The notes under the pieces were generated by a model. It made no database searches and was not told the origin of the DNA. It was given only the letters and a program-made list of their open reading frames with translations. The translations under genes were made by a program, and so were the position numbers. A stretch of DNA of 64,000 nt, from assembly GCF_033807575.1 (NCBI RefSeq), contig NC_084730.1, positions 8,043,986-8,107,985 of the forward strand. Reading direction: 5' to 3'. Each line of letters opens with the position of its first letter. Position 1 is the stretch's first letter. Shown one piece after another: positions 12,001-27,600 of the stretch. The stretch is from Cydia pomonella. Its lineage: Eukaryota; Arthropoda; Insecta; Lepidoptera; Tortricidae.

Positions 12001-15000
12001 TCCCGCACCGAAAACCCCGACGTATGATAATAAGCTATCGATATTACACTTTAAACAATATTAATGAGCAAAAAACAAAGGAATTGCCAAGTAGCGGTAC
12101 TGATAAAACCGCTACTTGACGCTAGATGTCGACTACGAAAATAATACGCGTTTTATGCTTACTTATTTCTCTATCGTAAGGGTACTGCATGGTCATGAGT
12201 CATGACATGACAGAATCGATAGCTACTATATTCTAAAATTAAAACAATGATTTTCATGGCGCCAAGCCTGTTTTATCATAAATATAGATACAGTTTATCT
12301 GATAAAACAATGGACTATCAGTCGACCGAATGTATAGTAATAATTATGCCTAATCATGATTAGTCATTAATGTGTTTTCGATCTTATAAGGATCAGGAAA
12401 TACTATAATGTATGACTTGCTATAGTATTTTCAGTACCCCTAGTGTAAATAAATTCGATTTCGAAACGTGACGTACGCGTTTGCGTTTAGTCTCATTTTG
12501 TATTGGATTTAGAAAGAGCGCGCCAAGCGGGACGTTTTGGATACTCAAAATCCTATACAAAATGAGACTTAACGCAAACGCGTTCGTCACGTTATGATGT
12601 CGATCAAATTTACATTAGGGGTACTGATAACCTGCAGTTTTTTGAATAAAAAAATTTAATTATAAACCAGCGGTGGCAGCATGGTTGTACCTCCCGGCTC
12701 GCATATAAAATGTTATATTGAGAATTTATAGTACAGTCAGCCAAGAAAGTTTACCACTTTTCGACTCTATTACTTGACAAATAGATAATTATAATTTATT
12801 CTGCAGAGTTCTTCAAACCATCCGAATTTTATTCAAATGGACGACAGAATAAAAATCTAGCCGTTTCTACGTCTATGCAATGTTCATGGATGAAACATAA
12901 ATGGTATTTTCTAAACATTTACATTGTTTAAACTATGTACTTTCATACGCTTAGTTTAATCATATCAAAGTCATAATACATACCCAACATAGTTATCATC
13001 AGGGATCGGAACCGGTTTTTTGGAAAAACTTTGAAATAAACATATATTTCGGTTTATTTTATACTCCAAATATAGGACTCGGTTGAGTTTTTAGATAACG
13101 ACTTCGTATTATGAAATTGCCCAATTAGAAATGAAATAATTAGCAAAGAACGAAAAAATACCGTTTTCGTTCCCATACAAAAAATACCGGTTTCCGATCT
13201 CTGGTTATCGTCATTTTGTAATGATCTTCTAAGAACCGCTTCACGGTTAAACGATTTCCTAATCGATTTGTGACGAATCGATTGGGATTTCGAGTGTTCA
13301 ATCGAGTCGAGATCCTTTTGGTCTACAAATGTAATGAGGAAAACACTTGGTAAGTTGGTATGCAATCTCATTAATAATGAGTCATTTATCGAATATAAAA
13401 TTACGAATAAGTAATGTCGGTTGTCCTGACAAATATGCGAATAGTATAACGATAAACTACACAAAATTAGTAATATTTGTCTATAAGACAATGAAAACAC
13501 CGTTTTACAAAAAAAAAAACTTTTATACATTTTATCACGTAAATAGGCTAATTTAAGACCTGAATTTTGTTTATTCTTTGTTTTATCCGTGTATTGATTT
13601 TTTTTAAATTATATTATTTCTGAGATGAGATGACAACACAAACATGTTATCGAAAAATAAATAAACGAGGACAAATGTCGTACCATAAAAATAAAATAAA
13701 CATCGATTTATAAATAATGTAACCTTATATTAACGCGGTCTCATTTAAATGCACGCCCGCAAATATTTACGCATAAAATCCGTTTTCAGTCAGTCATGTA
13801 TAGGATTATCCTATTAGGATACGAATGGGATACGATAATAAAAGCGCCGCCAAAATACGGTTAATATATGAAAAAAAAATATCCTGATAAAATTCCAGAT
13901 ATCAGCCTGAAAAACCTTAAAAATCTTGATGTATTGCAACCCTACGCCTAAGTTCTTATTCTTTATTCAGGCAAACACAAAATATAAGTTTACAGCTACA
14001 GCCAAGGCACTTATACTGTTAATACATAATTATGTAGTCAGAACATAAAATTAGTAAACTTGTATTACACACATACATTTTTTGAACTGTCTCTAGAATG
14101 AAACATACATATAATGTATTACTAAGATATTAAGTAACATAGGTAGAGTTTAAAAAAATCCTGATACTACGTTGTAGGGACAAAATTCAAATTCAAAATT
14201 CAAAAATGTATTCTGCAAGTAGGCCTCAAGGGCTCTTTTACAAGTCAATACAACATTTATAGTAACATCATATAGTGACATGAAAAATACATAACAACAT
14301 TTATAAATACAACAGCCAATACCTGGGTAAACATTACATTATAATAATCTTAAAATAAATAATTAATACAATACAATAGAGATGTATAGTCTCTATGGTT
14401 AAAAACACATTAAATCTGGAGATGTAAAAGGTCCCCAATGTCAGAGTACTAATACTAATAAAATTTGGAGGTGTAAAGTCTCTCCAAGTGTCAAAATATA
14501 ATTTATACTAAATAAATAAACCGCGTCTGGACTGTTAAACTAGCAGTCTCATAAACTAATGCTACATTCTGTACATAACTAGACGGACGGCCAGTTGTCT
14601 GACAATATGTCTGCGTTTTAGACTGTAGCTATGAAGTTATTTAGTAATTCTATTGCTCGGTACGTGATAAATGATGACTCATCTTAAAACCCAAGGGAGC
14701 TAATGCTGTGATAAAAATTCCCACTGCGCACTGAGAAATTGACTGGCACAATACTGCGTTGTGTACACTCAGCGACAGTAATACCAAAGAGAATTGAGCG
14801 TATTGTCAAAGTAAATTTTGTAGTCAACTAAGTTTACTGCCATCTTTCGACACAGGACTAAAACTCTTAGGGCCTGTTTCACAACGTCCAAGTAAAGCAT
14901 TAGATAGTTAATTGAGAAATTTAGGGCCAACGCTAGCAGACGCAGACGCCCGCCGCGTGCGCACGCACGCGGGTGCTATTTGTAGGTGAACTCCGCCGCA

Positions 15001-18000
15001 CGCGTCCGCTTCAGGGCCTCCGCTAGCTGACGCGGGTGCACGGAGCGGACGAGCGGGTTAACGAAAAATAGTATGAGCGACGCTAACTGAAGCGGACGCG
15101 TGCGGTGGATTTCACCTACAAATAGCACCCGCGTGCGTGCGCACGCGGCGGGCGTCTGCGTCTGCTAGCGTTGGCCCTCAGTTAGCGTTGCTCATACTAT
15201 TTTTCGTTAACCCGCTCGTCCGCTCCGTGCACCCGCGCCAGCTAGCGGAGGCCCTAACTGTTAGATAAAACTTCAACATTATGAAACGCCAACGATGACT
15301 TTATTCGTCAGATAAGTGGCAAGAAGCTTATTCGGGACTTTACTTGGACATTGCGAACAGACCCTTAGAATGACATATAGCTATTCGTATTCGACCCATG
15401 TTCTTTCACTGATATGTGTTAACTGTAACGGTGTCGCCATCTACTCGAGTTCATGCCAAAGGTATATCGCCATCTATTCGAACATACATTTTACTTGATT
15501 TTTAGAGGAACGTTTTTTTCTTAGACTATCTTATACGGATTTATATCTTTGCAAATACGACTTTATTATCTAAGGAAGAAGTTGCAGAAAGTTTCCTATA
15601 TTAGCAACATCATTTAATTCAACTACGCTGGATGATATTGCTGCAATAACGATGTTGGCTGATGACTCATCGTGAATCCCAAGGGTGCTAATATGATACA
15701 AATCCCCCCTTTGCGCACTGGGAAAATGTCTGCAACACAATACTGCATTGTGTAGTCAGTGAAACGAATACAACTCTATTGATAAGGGAATAAGGAAGAA
15801 TTTTCAGTACGATTTCTACGGTCGTATCTTCTTCACAGTTCATTGAAATTCTTATACCAAGAAAATTGAGGAAGTAGAGGAATTTAAAATTAATATACTC
15901 CCTCTATATGTGTATGCAGGGATGCCAAGCAACAGTTAAACCAAGCTAAGTTGGCATCGATTTTGACAGCGCAGACTGTGAATGTGTTATGTAAACGTCA
16001 TAATTTGATGGAAATTTGACGTTTAACCCTTGCACAGTCTCTTGCGCTGCCAACTTTACTTGGTCTAACTCTAATAGCTTTGCTGACTGTACATGGCAAG
16101 TTTCATGTAATTTCATAACGATTATATGGTGGCGGCCAGGATCGTGTGACTCTTATGAGCGTAAAGGTACAAATTGGAACCCGGCGACGTGAGGCGACCG
16201 CAGACGACACGCCGCCGCGTGTCGACTGGTTCCTATGAAATACCATTTGAACTCAGCGAAACGACAGATCAATAGTGCCGCTGACGTCATAGCGAAGTAC
16301 GTATGCGGTCGGGTTCGGAACGAACACAGCGACACAGATCTAAAGTAAAGGTAAGCCCGTGCATACAATTCCGACTGAACATTCACGTTAAGCAAAGCAC
16401 AGCGCCACCTGTTGTATACTGCGTAAACTATGTGGCCCATGGTCAGAGCAAAGATACAATCAATTATCTTTGGTCAGATACATACATTAAAGTAAAAGAG
16501 AGAGAGATACATTAAATTATACTAATAAAAAATTTAAAAATATATTACTTACTAAATATTATTAGAATTGCGACCTGTAGAGAACATCCGGATTCAAACC
16601 CCGGCTCGTATAAGTTATTCGGAACTTATGTACGAAATATCATTTGACATTTACCAGTCGCATTTCGGTGAAGGAAAACATCGTGAGGAACCGGACTAAT
16701 TTTGGAAATTAATGAATATAATAGTTATCTTGCAAAAATACAAAACTGCCTCGAAACTTAAATTCAAAATTCAAAAATTTATTCTGCAAGTAGGCCTCAA
16801 GGGCTCTTTTACAAGTCAATACAACATTTATAGTAACATCATATAGTGACATGAAAAATACATAACAACATTTATAAATACAACAGCCATTACCTTATAA
16901 AACCAAGTTTCACCCATTTCCATAATGTCAACATTGACTTTAAGCAAAAAATACAATTGCCCAATCCTGAACAAAATACACTGGAGCAAGCCAATTTGAA
17001 TTCTCATTTACATTGGCAAAGGTCAGAGTTCGGAGCAATATCTGCCAATATTAAATTGTCGTTCGTGTTAAAAGGACTTAAGAGAGTATACAGGGTGACC
17101 TTAGCCATTGGACAAACCCTGAAATTCCACGTAGGGTTACTTCTCAGGAATGCTTTGACGTTAATGTTTTTTTTAATTAGAACAAAAGTTAAATTGTTCG
17201 AACAAAAGTTATTTGCGATAATCGACAACAAAAAGAAACACTGTTAAGAGGCCGTTATCGATTTTAGTCGCAAAAATGTCAAATTGATAGGTTTAGCGCA
17301 TGACTTTTTGTTAACTATTAAAAATAACAAGTACTGGTTTCTATTAGCACGTCATGTTATCTTTCATTATAATAAATCATTTTTTTGAAAACAGGCTCAC
17401 TTAATTAGTAATGATTTTTTTTCTGATGGACGTTTAGGTAAACGCGCGTAAAGCAGTGATTTTGTCGATCTTATTTGTAAATTTCGTAAAGTTTGGACTG
17501 CTAAAAATGGTAATTTTGTATTACACATATCCTGTACTTCAACTTTAATAAACTACATTTTTGTTATTATAAATTTGAAGTGGTGTAAATGAAAGTTAGA
17601 CGAAATCAATTTTCTCCAGAAATTACTTCAAAACAAGTGACAACTTCTCTGAAAATTGACTATATTTCAACGTAATTTTGATACTTAAACAATCTACAAC
17701 ATTTGCTGAAACTGTTCTTATACATCATTTTGTATAATTTACTACCATAATTTTTTGATGAATTTTTAAAAACTATCCCTTCTCGTCACCTATTACCGGG
17801 GACGCACGCTTGCGACCTCATTATGAAAAGGTAAGATGAAAGAACGTGCTAACTGAAACCAATACTTGTTATTTAGATATTACGTAACAAAAGGTGTACA
17901 ATTTCAACGACTAAATCTATCATTTTAAAATTTTTGCTCTAAAATCGTTACCGGGCTCTTAATCTTTGGCAGTGTTTTTGACAATTTGTTCGAAATATTT

Positions 18001-21000
18001 GATAATGATGACATTTTTCAAAAGTCAGAAGCTTATTAGTGTCATAAATAAAAAAGATAATCAAAAAGGTCGAAGAAGGTTCCATACTATTCTTTGAGGT
18101 ACCTTAGGAGTTACTAACACATACAGGCTGCTCCAAAGTAAAAAAATGGTAATTTGTTAATTTCTTCGAAACCGCTACACCGGTTGTTATGATACTTTGT
18201 ACACTGGTTCTAAATACCCTAATGCATACGTACATTTCAGCTTTGTCCAATGGCTAGGTACACACTGTATGAGTCCCTTCTCAGATTTATTATTATTATT
18301 ATTATTGGGGTGTTGTGGGCCTTTGAGTGTCACGTCGACCAAGAAGTGATCTATTGTGACGGTCCTTTAGGAGTGAAATTGTTTTTGACGTTTTTGATGT
18401 TAAGGGCCGATTTGGGCGATGCTTAATGATTAGTTTACCTTATTTCCTCGCATGTTTGGAGTAAAGCACTATATATGCATCGGCAGGAATAGTTTCGTGG
18501 ATTCGTCTTCTGTGTCGGACTCTGCTACGCATCGTCCGACAAAATCGATACTCATCCGTGTATTTCCAATTCCCGGCCTCTGCCATAATGTACTATTAAA
18601 CGGCTATTAAATTAATTAAATTAAATATTTTTAAATATAAACAAAAATATTAAAATTATCAACGTCATTATTTAAAAAGTAAAATTCATTTATACCTACT
18701 TGAAAAAAACATGATGCCCAATATACCATGGGCTTAATAAAAAAAAATATTACGCCCGTGGGCATAATATAGCTCATTCCATCTCATTATGCATATAATA
18801 ACGCCGTTTACGAGCATAAATGTGATGAAAATGTTTTAACTCTGGTTTGAACGCACATACATTATTCCGTGACGTTCGCACGTTATACATATGTATGCTC
18901 TGCGCAATGTGGGAAATAGCAGCAAATATTTACTTACCAAGAACACTGATTCCTGATAACTGCGAGAAGTAAACATGCATCATACAAAACATTAACGCGA
19001 AACGTTTTACGTTGGAATATAAAGATGTTCATCGACCGATCAATCGAAGAAGAAGATATCTTACCGTACAAATCTTACTGCCATTTTTTGCGGGGTAAAC
19101 GTGCACACAGTCGCACTTCTCACTCACTACATACAAAATCCAATCTGTAATGACGACACAAATACATAGAAAATGACACACGTCAAAGACAAATCTTGCA
19201 CACCTCGATCTCTTTTTGTGTATGGACGAGTCACAACATGCACCGCCCTAGGTACAGTTGTACCTATGCTTCGGTAGAGGGGAAATAGTACGAATGCCGT
19301 CTCCCTTCCCGGTGTTGCTCGAAAGATCGAAGTGGATCAGGGTGAAAATTAAAACCAGCGAAAGGGATTCCAAGAAGGATTTGAAAATGGAATTTAGAAT
19401 TTGTATGTGTCAGAAATAATAGAGAAGTTCATGTATATTGTATCTTACGTTAATTTGCTTAATAAATAGTTACATGGTATGTCAGTAAAATAAATAAACG
19501 AATTATAATTTTTTTTTAAATAGGGAAGTTGATAGTGTAACGGTCCGTTATACCAAAGAGAATTTGAAATAGAGGTGGATTGTCAAAGAAAACTTAGTGG
19601 CCACAGTAAATTTACTGCCGTCTTTCGACGAGTTGCAGGCGTCCATAGGCTACGGTGACTGCTTACCATCAAGCGGGTCGTATACATGTTTGCCACCGAC
19701 GTGGTATTAAAAAAAACCTTAACTGCTCATCTGAGGCCTAAGCCATGTATAGCTCCCAAACAGGGGGAGGGAGGGGTTCAAGAAAATGTGACAAGGGGGA
19801 GGGGGGAGTCACAAACTTTGTGACGTCACTTTAACTTCATCAGTGTTTATTTAATTTTTGTATTCGCTGTACAGTACAGTTAATTAACGAGTTTTTGGAA
19901 CGATAATCGATTTAAGCGAAAATTATTATAAAATATCAATAGTACCTAATTCTCTTCGCCGATTTTGTTGAAAAAAAATGCCAAAAATGTGATTTCACAC
20001 CAGGGGGGGGGGGTTGCCAAACGTGACCAAGTGTGACAAGTAGGGGGGGAGGGGTCAAAAAACCTAGAAATTCGTGTGATGTAATTAATGGATGACCCAT
20101 TTCGTTAAAACTAGTGCCTACGTCAATTCTCGGGATTAGTTGTCAAGCGGACCCCAGGCTCACATGAGCCGTGGCAAAAAAAGCCGGGGCAACGCTAAAA
20201 AGATGACGATGATCTAGAGCTGGGCAAACTTTCTTCATGGGAGACCAGAGTTTAAGAAAATTCAGAGGGACGGAATTGCAGCAATAATGCATTTTAAAAA
20301 TATAAAGCTCATCCGCTTTGTGTAAAAGTGCATGGCGATTTTGTCAATGAATTCATTCATAATTTCTCCATGCAATCTCGCAGCGCACTGTACCTTTTGC
20401 ATGTTAGGTTTTATATAGCTGTAAGTCTTCTTAACATTATTTTTTATTTTTTACTTTGTATGTTACACACACATATGGGCTGTAAATACCTGAAATAAAT
20501 GATTATTTAATTTAATTTTTTTTTCACGGCCTTGTATGTACTACTAATTACTTCGTAGGACCCTTACTTTACTTTTTGGTAGAATAGAATAGAATAGAAA
20601 AAACGTTTATTGCAAAACCATCTACAAACAGCACCACATTAGAAAACAAAAAAAGTAAGAAAGAAGATCTAATACACTAAACAGTTATAAATACTTGTAA
20701 CTTATACTAACATGCAATAGTTACAGTGATGATGCTGTAATAGAGGCTACAATTGGACACCACTCAGCATATGCTCTAACATATATATGCTACAGCGCTG
20801 GTCTTCCGTGGAGCCCAGGGCAAGAAGATAGCTCGGAACAGTAAAGGCAGTGTCAGACAGTGATTTAGCAAGTATTAATATTTTCCTTAGGACCTTAGGC
20901 AGGCCGGATATAATCCTTTCGCGGGCCGGGGCTGGTCTGCGGGCCGTACTTCTCCCACCACCACTGATCTAGATTTTCTACGCTAGGCATTTCACGGATT

Positions 21001-21625
21001 CGTTTATCGGATATAAATTGTATGTTGGTGTTATATATATAAGCGTTCATGCAAAGAAAATATCAGATCACAATATACATAAGTACAATATGGTACTTCC
21101 GAGAACTAGCACCTCAATATATAAAAAAAGTACGTTCATATCTGCTATTAATGTCTTCAACCATCTGCCAAACGAAATAAAAATCCTCGAAGGAAATACT
21201 TTTAAAAGATGCTTAAAAAACTTTTTAATAGACAAAGTTTTCTATAATTTAAAAGAATTTTATAACTATGTAAACCTAAATGTATATTAAAATATAGTTT
21301 AAGATAAAATATTAAAACCTAGTTTAAGTTAAAAATAATTGTATACCCGAGAAGGGTAAAACTGTTGATACTCATCAAAAAATGTACCTAAGTCATATTC
21401 TTGTACCTACACAGTTTGCACAATAAATATTTCTGATTTCTGATATATCTTGCGATAAGTGAGTCAGGCAGGTGTTACGTGGGCGGGTAACCGTTTTGCA
21501 TTCATACGTTCGAAATAACAGAACCTTGTCGTTACCGAGTATGGATAACGAGAGTAAATATTATGTACAGGGCCCGTACATATCATGCCGTTGACGTAAA
21601 AATTCGTTATTTCAAAATACAGTTT

Positions 21626-21680
<55 letters not shown>

Positions 21681-24600
21681 TGTATGCTTAGCGGTGGTGG
21701 CCGAGTAGATATGACGTCTGACTTTCAATCCGAAGGTCGCGGGTTCAAATCCTGGCTCGTACCAATGAGTTTTTCGGAACTTATGTACGAAATATCATTT
21801 GATATTTACCACTAGCTTTTCGGTAAAGGAAAACATCGTGAGGAAACCTGCATACATTTGTGAAGAAATTCAAAGGTGTATGTGAAGTCCCCAATCCGCA
21901 TTGGGCTAGCGTGGAGACTATAGCCCGAGCCCTCTCGCACATGAGAGGAGGCCTGTGCCCAGCAGTGGGACGTATATAGGCTGAATTATTATTATTATTA
22001 TTATAAGTATATGCAGCAGCTATGCTTATTCTTTAGCTTAGTGACAGATGTCAAACGCCTAAAATGGCGGACACAATTTGTTCGCGATAGGGACCGCGCG
22101 CGTTGGAGGATCTGCCATCTTGTGGCCTGAATCGGAACAATAAATATGTACATTTACACGTCACGTGTTTTCTTGTGCATATTCGGTTCTGCCATCTTGT
22201 GGGCTACATCAGAACAATAAACATCAAATTTACGCCTCGCGCCAATAATCTGACGGCTCCTGTGCTGCCTCCTACAGTTCATGCACGCTCCCTATAGCCT
22301 GTCTAGTACATTTATGTCAGTGTGCCCCGCTCGTTGCACGTTGCACAATGTACTATTAAAAAGTTTTTGGCAAAAACTTCATTTTTGGTACAAGCTTTTA
22401 TCGCTGACTGTACTTTTCTTTCCACAAGTAACTAATACTCATCGAGACAATTCAACAAACAGAGTTCCTATGGCCACCTCCTGTCTCCATCATCAGATCA
22501 TCTCGATGGTACCATAATATTGCATTGTCACCCGACTTACATATGTATGCAAATTTTTAGCTTCATTGGAAATCGGGAAGTGGGTCAAATTTAACTTGCA
22601 TGATTTGATTACAAACAGACAACGGTCAGGTGAAAGTAAATAAAAGCTTGTAATTAAGCCCTATCCTAAGACTTGAAAGAACTGTAATAGGTACCATCAT
22701 TTACGCGAGAGGTAAGATCGGCCTCTGAATTCAGCAAAAAATCGGAATGTGTCACGGCCGAGCCGAGGCCGTGACCTACTCACCGACAAAAACGTCAACA
22801 ATGCCCACTTTTGCGTGCTAACTCCAATTAAACGTGAATACAGTATATGAAAAAATATCGCGTAATATGCCAATGCCAATATACGCTATGGTAGCTGCAA
22901 GTTTTTTAGGGTTCCGTACCCAAAGGGTCAAACGGGACCGGTATTTTTGACGACCGGTTTGGCCTAGTGGGTAGTGACCCTGCCTACGAAGCTGATGGCC
23001 CCGGGTTCAAATCCTGGTAAGGGCATTTGTTCGTGTGATGAGCATGGATATTTGTTCCTGGGACATGGGTGTTTTATATGTATTTAAGTATTTATAAATT
23101 AATATCTATATATTATATATATCGTTGTCTATGTAAGTACCCTCAACACAAGCCTTATTGAGCTTACTGTGGGACTTAGTCAATTTGTGTAATAATGTCC
23201 TATAATATTTATTATTTACTTATTTATTTATGAGACTCCGCTGTCCGTCCGTCCGTCCGTCTGTCACCAGGCTGTATCTCATGAGCCGTGATAGTTAGCC
23301 AGGTGAAATTTCTACAGATTATGTATTTCTCTTGCCGCTATAACAACAAATACTAAAAACAGAATAAAATAAATATTTATAGGGGCTCCCATACAAAAAA
23401 GTGATTTTTAGATAATGGCCGATTTTTCTTTGGTGTACTTTATCATCAATAATATTTTTGGAATACATATGGTGCTACTTTTCCTCACTGGCGCGGGAAC
23501 GAGCACTTTCCGTGCCCTTGTCGAAAGTTTAAAGAGCCATATGTACTGTAAAACGTTTAACGATACACGTGCGAATAGGTAATGCGCATTTAAAAAACTC
23601 GCACATGTATCGTACAACGTATACAGAACAAATGGCTCTTTAAATTTTCGACATAGTCACGTAAGGTGCTAATTATCGCACTAGTGCGGTAAACTAGCAC
23701 CATATGTACTGTAAAACGTTGTATGATATATGTACGTGCAAATAGGTAATTGGGGACTCGTGTAGATTTAAAACACTCCCTTCGGTCTGGTTTTAAATTA
23801 TCGCCACTGGTTGCGAATTTCCTACTTTTCGCACTTGTATCGTAATCTACTATTACAGTACATATGGGGCTACTTTATAGCACTAGTGCGAGAAGTAGCA
23901 TATTACGTTACTGTGTCGAACATTTAAAGGGCCATATGTACTGTAAAACGTTGTACGATACATGTGCGAATAGGTAATTCGCAACTCGTGTCGATTTAAA
24001 ACACTCCCTTCGGTCGTGTTTTAATTTATCGCCACTCGTTTCGAATTTCCTATTTTTCGCACTTGTATCGTAATCTACTATTTTTGCCGTACACCATACA
24101 TAACAGAATAATTGGTCTATTTTTTATATTCTAAACCTGGAACTCGATCATAGAGTCAAAAACGCATTTTACCGGTTTTCAAGACGGAAGTGATCCCATA
24201 AGATTTATACGAAGCACTATAAAATTGTGACGTTGTACGGGTAAAGGTACCTTATGGCGGTTGTCGCTTATGTCGCATAGTATCGCATTAGTATAGAATT
24301 GGAGCGTCGTTAATAACGACGTAAGCGCCAACCGCCAAGCGGTACCTTTACACGTAGAGCGTCACCAATATGGTTGCTGCGCTGCGCCGTCTGCTCAAAG
24401 TTCTGGGGGCCTAGCCAAGATGACAATCGTTCGCAGAGAAACGAAACGCTGTCTGTCTCTATCGCACTAACATAGAAGAGTGATACAGAGATAATAGCGT
24501 TTCGTGTAGTTTTCTGCAAACCTTGAACTTATACTTGCTGCAGAACTAAGTGGCAAGTCAGATCATAATGCCATCTCTTTCACTCTTGGTTGGTCTTAAC

Positions 24601-27600
24601 AAGGGTAAAGGAGATAGCACTATGATCTCAGTCGCCAGTTTTGCGGCAAGTATAGGCCCCATTCAAGTATCCATTCAATCCTGTTTCGATTAAGGGATTA
24701 ACGACGTAATTTAACTACGTGACAATAAGTCAAAGTGTGGATCATTTGGTAATTAAAAGCAAAATGCGCAAAGCAGATAAATTATGCGCATAAATAAATA
24801 CTGAACGGTAATTATAATTAGTAATTATGTAATATGAGTTCATGATGTATTCCATTAATTTCTTTAAATTAATTTAATCCAAGTAAATCATTACATCTTA
24901 TAAAACAAATTCCCTACCGCGTCTGTCTGTATGGTCGCAAGAAACTCAAAAACTACTGAACGGATTTTCATGCGGTTTTCTCCTATCAATTGAGTGATTT
25001 GGCCCTCAGTACTCGGAGTGGAAACGTAAGCGTATCGTAAAAACGTTACGAGTACGAGACTCGTAGAGTTCAGTACCCCTAGTGTAAATAAATTCGATTT
25101 CCAAACGTGACGTACGCGTTTGCGTTTAGTCTCATTTTGTATTGAATTTCGAAAGAGCGCGCCAAGCGGGACGTTTTGGAAACTCAAAATCCTATACAAA
25201 ATGACACTTAACGCAAACGCGTTCGTCACGTTATGATGTCGATCAAAGTTACACTAGGGGTACTGTACCCCTAGTGTAAATAAATTCGATTTTGAAACGT
25301 GACGTACGCGTTTGCGTTTAGTCTCATTTTGTATTGGATTTAGAAAGAGCGCGCCAAGCGGGACGTTTTGGAAACTCAAAATCCTATACAAAATGAGACT
25401 TAACGCAAACGCGTTCGTCACGTTATGATGTCGATAAAATTTACACTAGGGGTACTGGGCACCAAGCGTCGCGTAAGCGTAATCGTTTTACATGTGAAAT
25501 ATAATTACTTAGTTGAAATCATGGCGTCGCTGGCGTCAGATATCTCTCAGTCTTTGGCGGATGGATCGACGATCTTACTTTCTCGTGAAGAAGATTTTTT
25601 ATTGTTTGATTATATCAGTAGTTTTGTTTTTTACGCCTGTATTACGCTACACCTGTCGTAATGACGACAGAAACCTGATACGCTGCGCTACGACGACGCT
25701 TCGTGTGCGGACTTGTGTTAAGTTGTTTGTGCTTGCAGCGCTCTCTTTCTACGCGCGTATTACGATACGCTTACGCGTCTCTTACGCGTCTCACGCTTAC
25801 GCTCAGTGTGCTGAGGACCTTAGGTGTATAATTTGTTAAGGTTTGGGTCGCTAGTACACACATATTGTAAATTGCTTTTATCAAAGGCAATGAAAACGTG
25901 GGTCCCAGGAAATCGCAAAATGTCTGGTTGACGTAACTGGTGACCGAAGAGCATCCTTGGTACAATGCCTCAAAGGCTTTCCCGAGGGTCTACAATATGA
26001 GGTTTTTCAAAAAAGGAGTGTACAGATTTTTAAAGGGTCGGCAACGCGCATGTAACACCTCTGGAGTTGCATGCGCCCATAGGCTACGGTGACTGCTTAC
26101 CATCAGGCGGGCCGTATGCTTGCTTGCCACCGTCGTGGTATAAAAAAATGGGCCTATTTTAGATTTAAGCTAGTTAATTTAGTTTAGTATTTGTACAATT
26201 ACAGTAATACCTCTGATATATTTATTATGTAATAAATAAAAATGAAAACGAGTCGATTTAGTTGGATATTACATAAGTACGTTGCGGTTGTCGAGCAGAT
26301 CGAAATTGTAAACAAATAAAACATCGCTCAAAAATTTTTGCAAAATGAAACCGCAAAATTTCTATAGGCCCATTCAAATCATTTTACTGAAGAATAAATA
26401 CACGTTTCATTCAATGCTTCGTTATTTTGAAGTCGGTCGACATAAAATCAATATCGTTATGTGCAAATCATTCTATGATCAAAAAAGCGCTGGTGGCCTA
26501 GCGGTAAGAACGTGCGACTTGCAATCCGGAGGTCGCGGGTTCAAACCCCGGCTCGTACCAATGAGTTTTTCGGAACTTATGTACGAAATATCATTTGATA
26601 TTTACCAGTCGCTTTTCGGTGAAGGAAAACATCGTGAGGAAACCGGACTAATCCCAACAAGGCCTAGTTTACCCTCTGGGTTGGAAGGTCAGATGGCAGC
26701 CGCTTTCGCAAAAACTAGTGCCTACGCCAAATCTTGGGATTAGTTGTCAAGCGGACCCCAGGCTCCCATGAGCCGTGGCAAATGCCGGGACAACGCGAGG
26801 AAGAAGAAGAAGCAAATCATTCTATGATCATACATAAATATGTAGTTATGTGTTATTTGTTAAAACTAAACAGTTAAACTCAGTTTTATACGATTGACAT
26901 TAAGTGCTTTCTAAGAAAGACTGTCAATTATTGCAACTTTCAAGGCGTGTTGACTTCACACACGAACATGAAGGTAGTAAAGATACCGTATCAATTTTAA
27001 AAGGGTACATTTTCATCTCTCTAATTCAGATGCAAAGTTTCATTATAATCCAACACGTAGTTTTAAAATGAAAACGAAACTCCGTTCGTATGGTAAGGTG
27101 AAATTCGGCCCAGCTTCAGTCTTCAGTCAGTCTCAGGGAGGAACTTGAAGAGGAAGTTCTCGAAAGTATTTTTATATATTTACAATTTTAATAAATTTGT
27201 TTTTTCCAGGTGGTAGAATGCAGAGAAAAGCGCACAGGCGTAAAGCGAGCGTTGAAGGTGCTCCACGACAACGTGAAAGCCAGAAGAGAAGTGGAACTTC
27301 ACTGGCGAGCCAGCGGGTGCATACACATCGTTGAGGTAATCACATACCATCGTTCACACTGTTAAGACTGTACACGACTAACAACTAAGCTTCTGACAGT
27401 ACAAGATCACTGGCGTGCCAATGGGTTCATACACATCGTTGAGGTAATCACATACCATCGTTCACACTGTCAAGACTGTACACGACTAGCAACCAAGCTA
27501 CTGACAGTCCAAGATCACTCTGACCTTGGTTGGAATGCAATACATTTTGTCAGCCAACTACCAACACGGTCGGGAAGTATCAAGGTCGCAGTGGTCGGAA

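Noticed and set aside
13054..13530. 158-aa minus-strand open frame
   Set aside because: No motif, aromatic- and Ser-rich noise composition in AT-rich intron; no splice or context support.
21690..22010. Possible tRNA genes at SINE heads (also 22947, 26482, 42396, 59422)
   Set aside because: A- and B-boxes are present but no cloverleaf with mature 3' end; the sequence continues into the SINE body.
26345..26743. 132-aa frame, with similar frames at 42423 and 59456
   Set aside because: All three are the same family 2 SINE; the shared peptide is repeat sequence, not a gene family.
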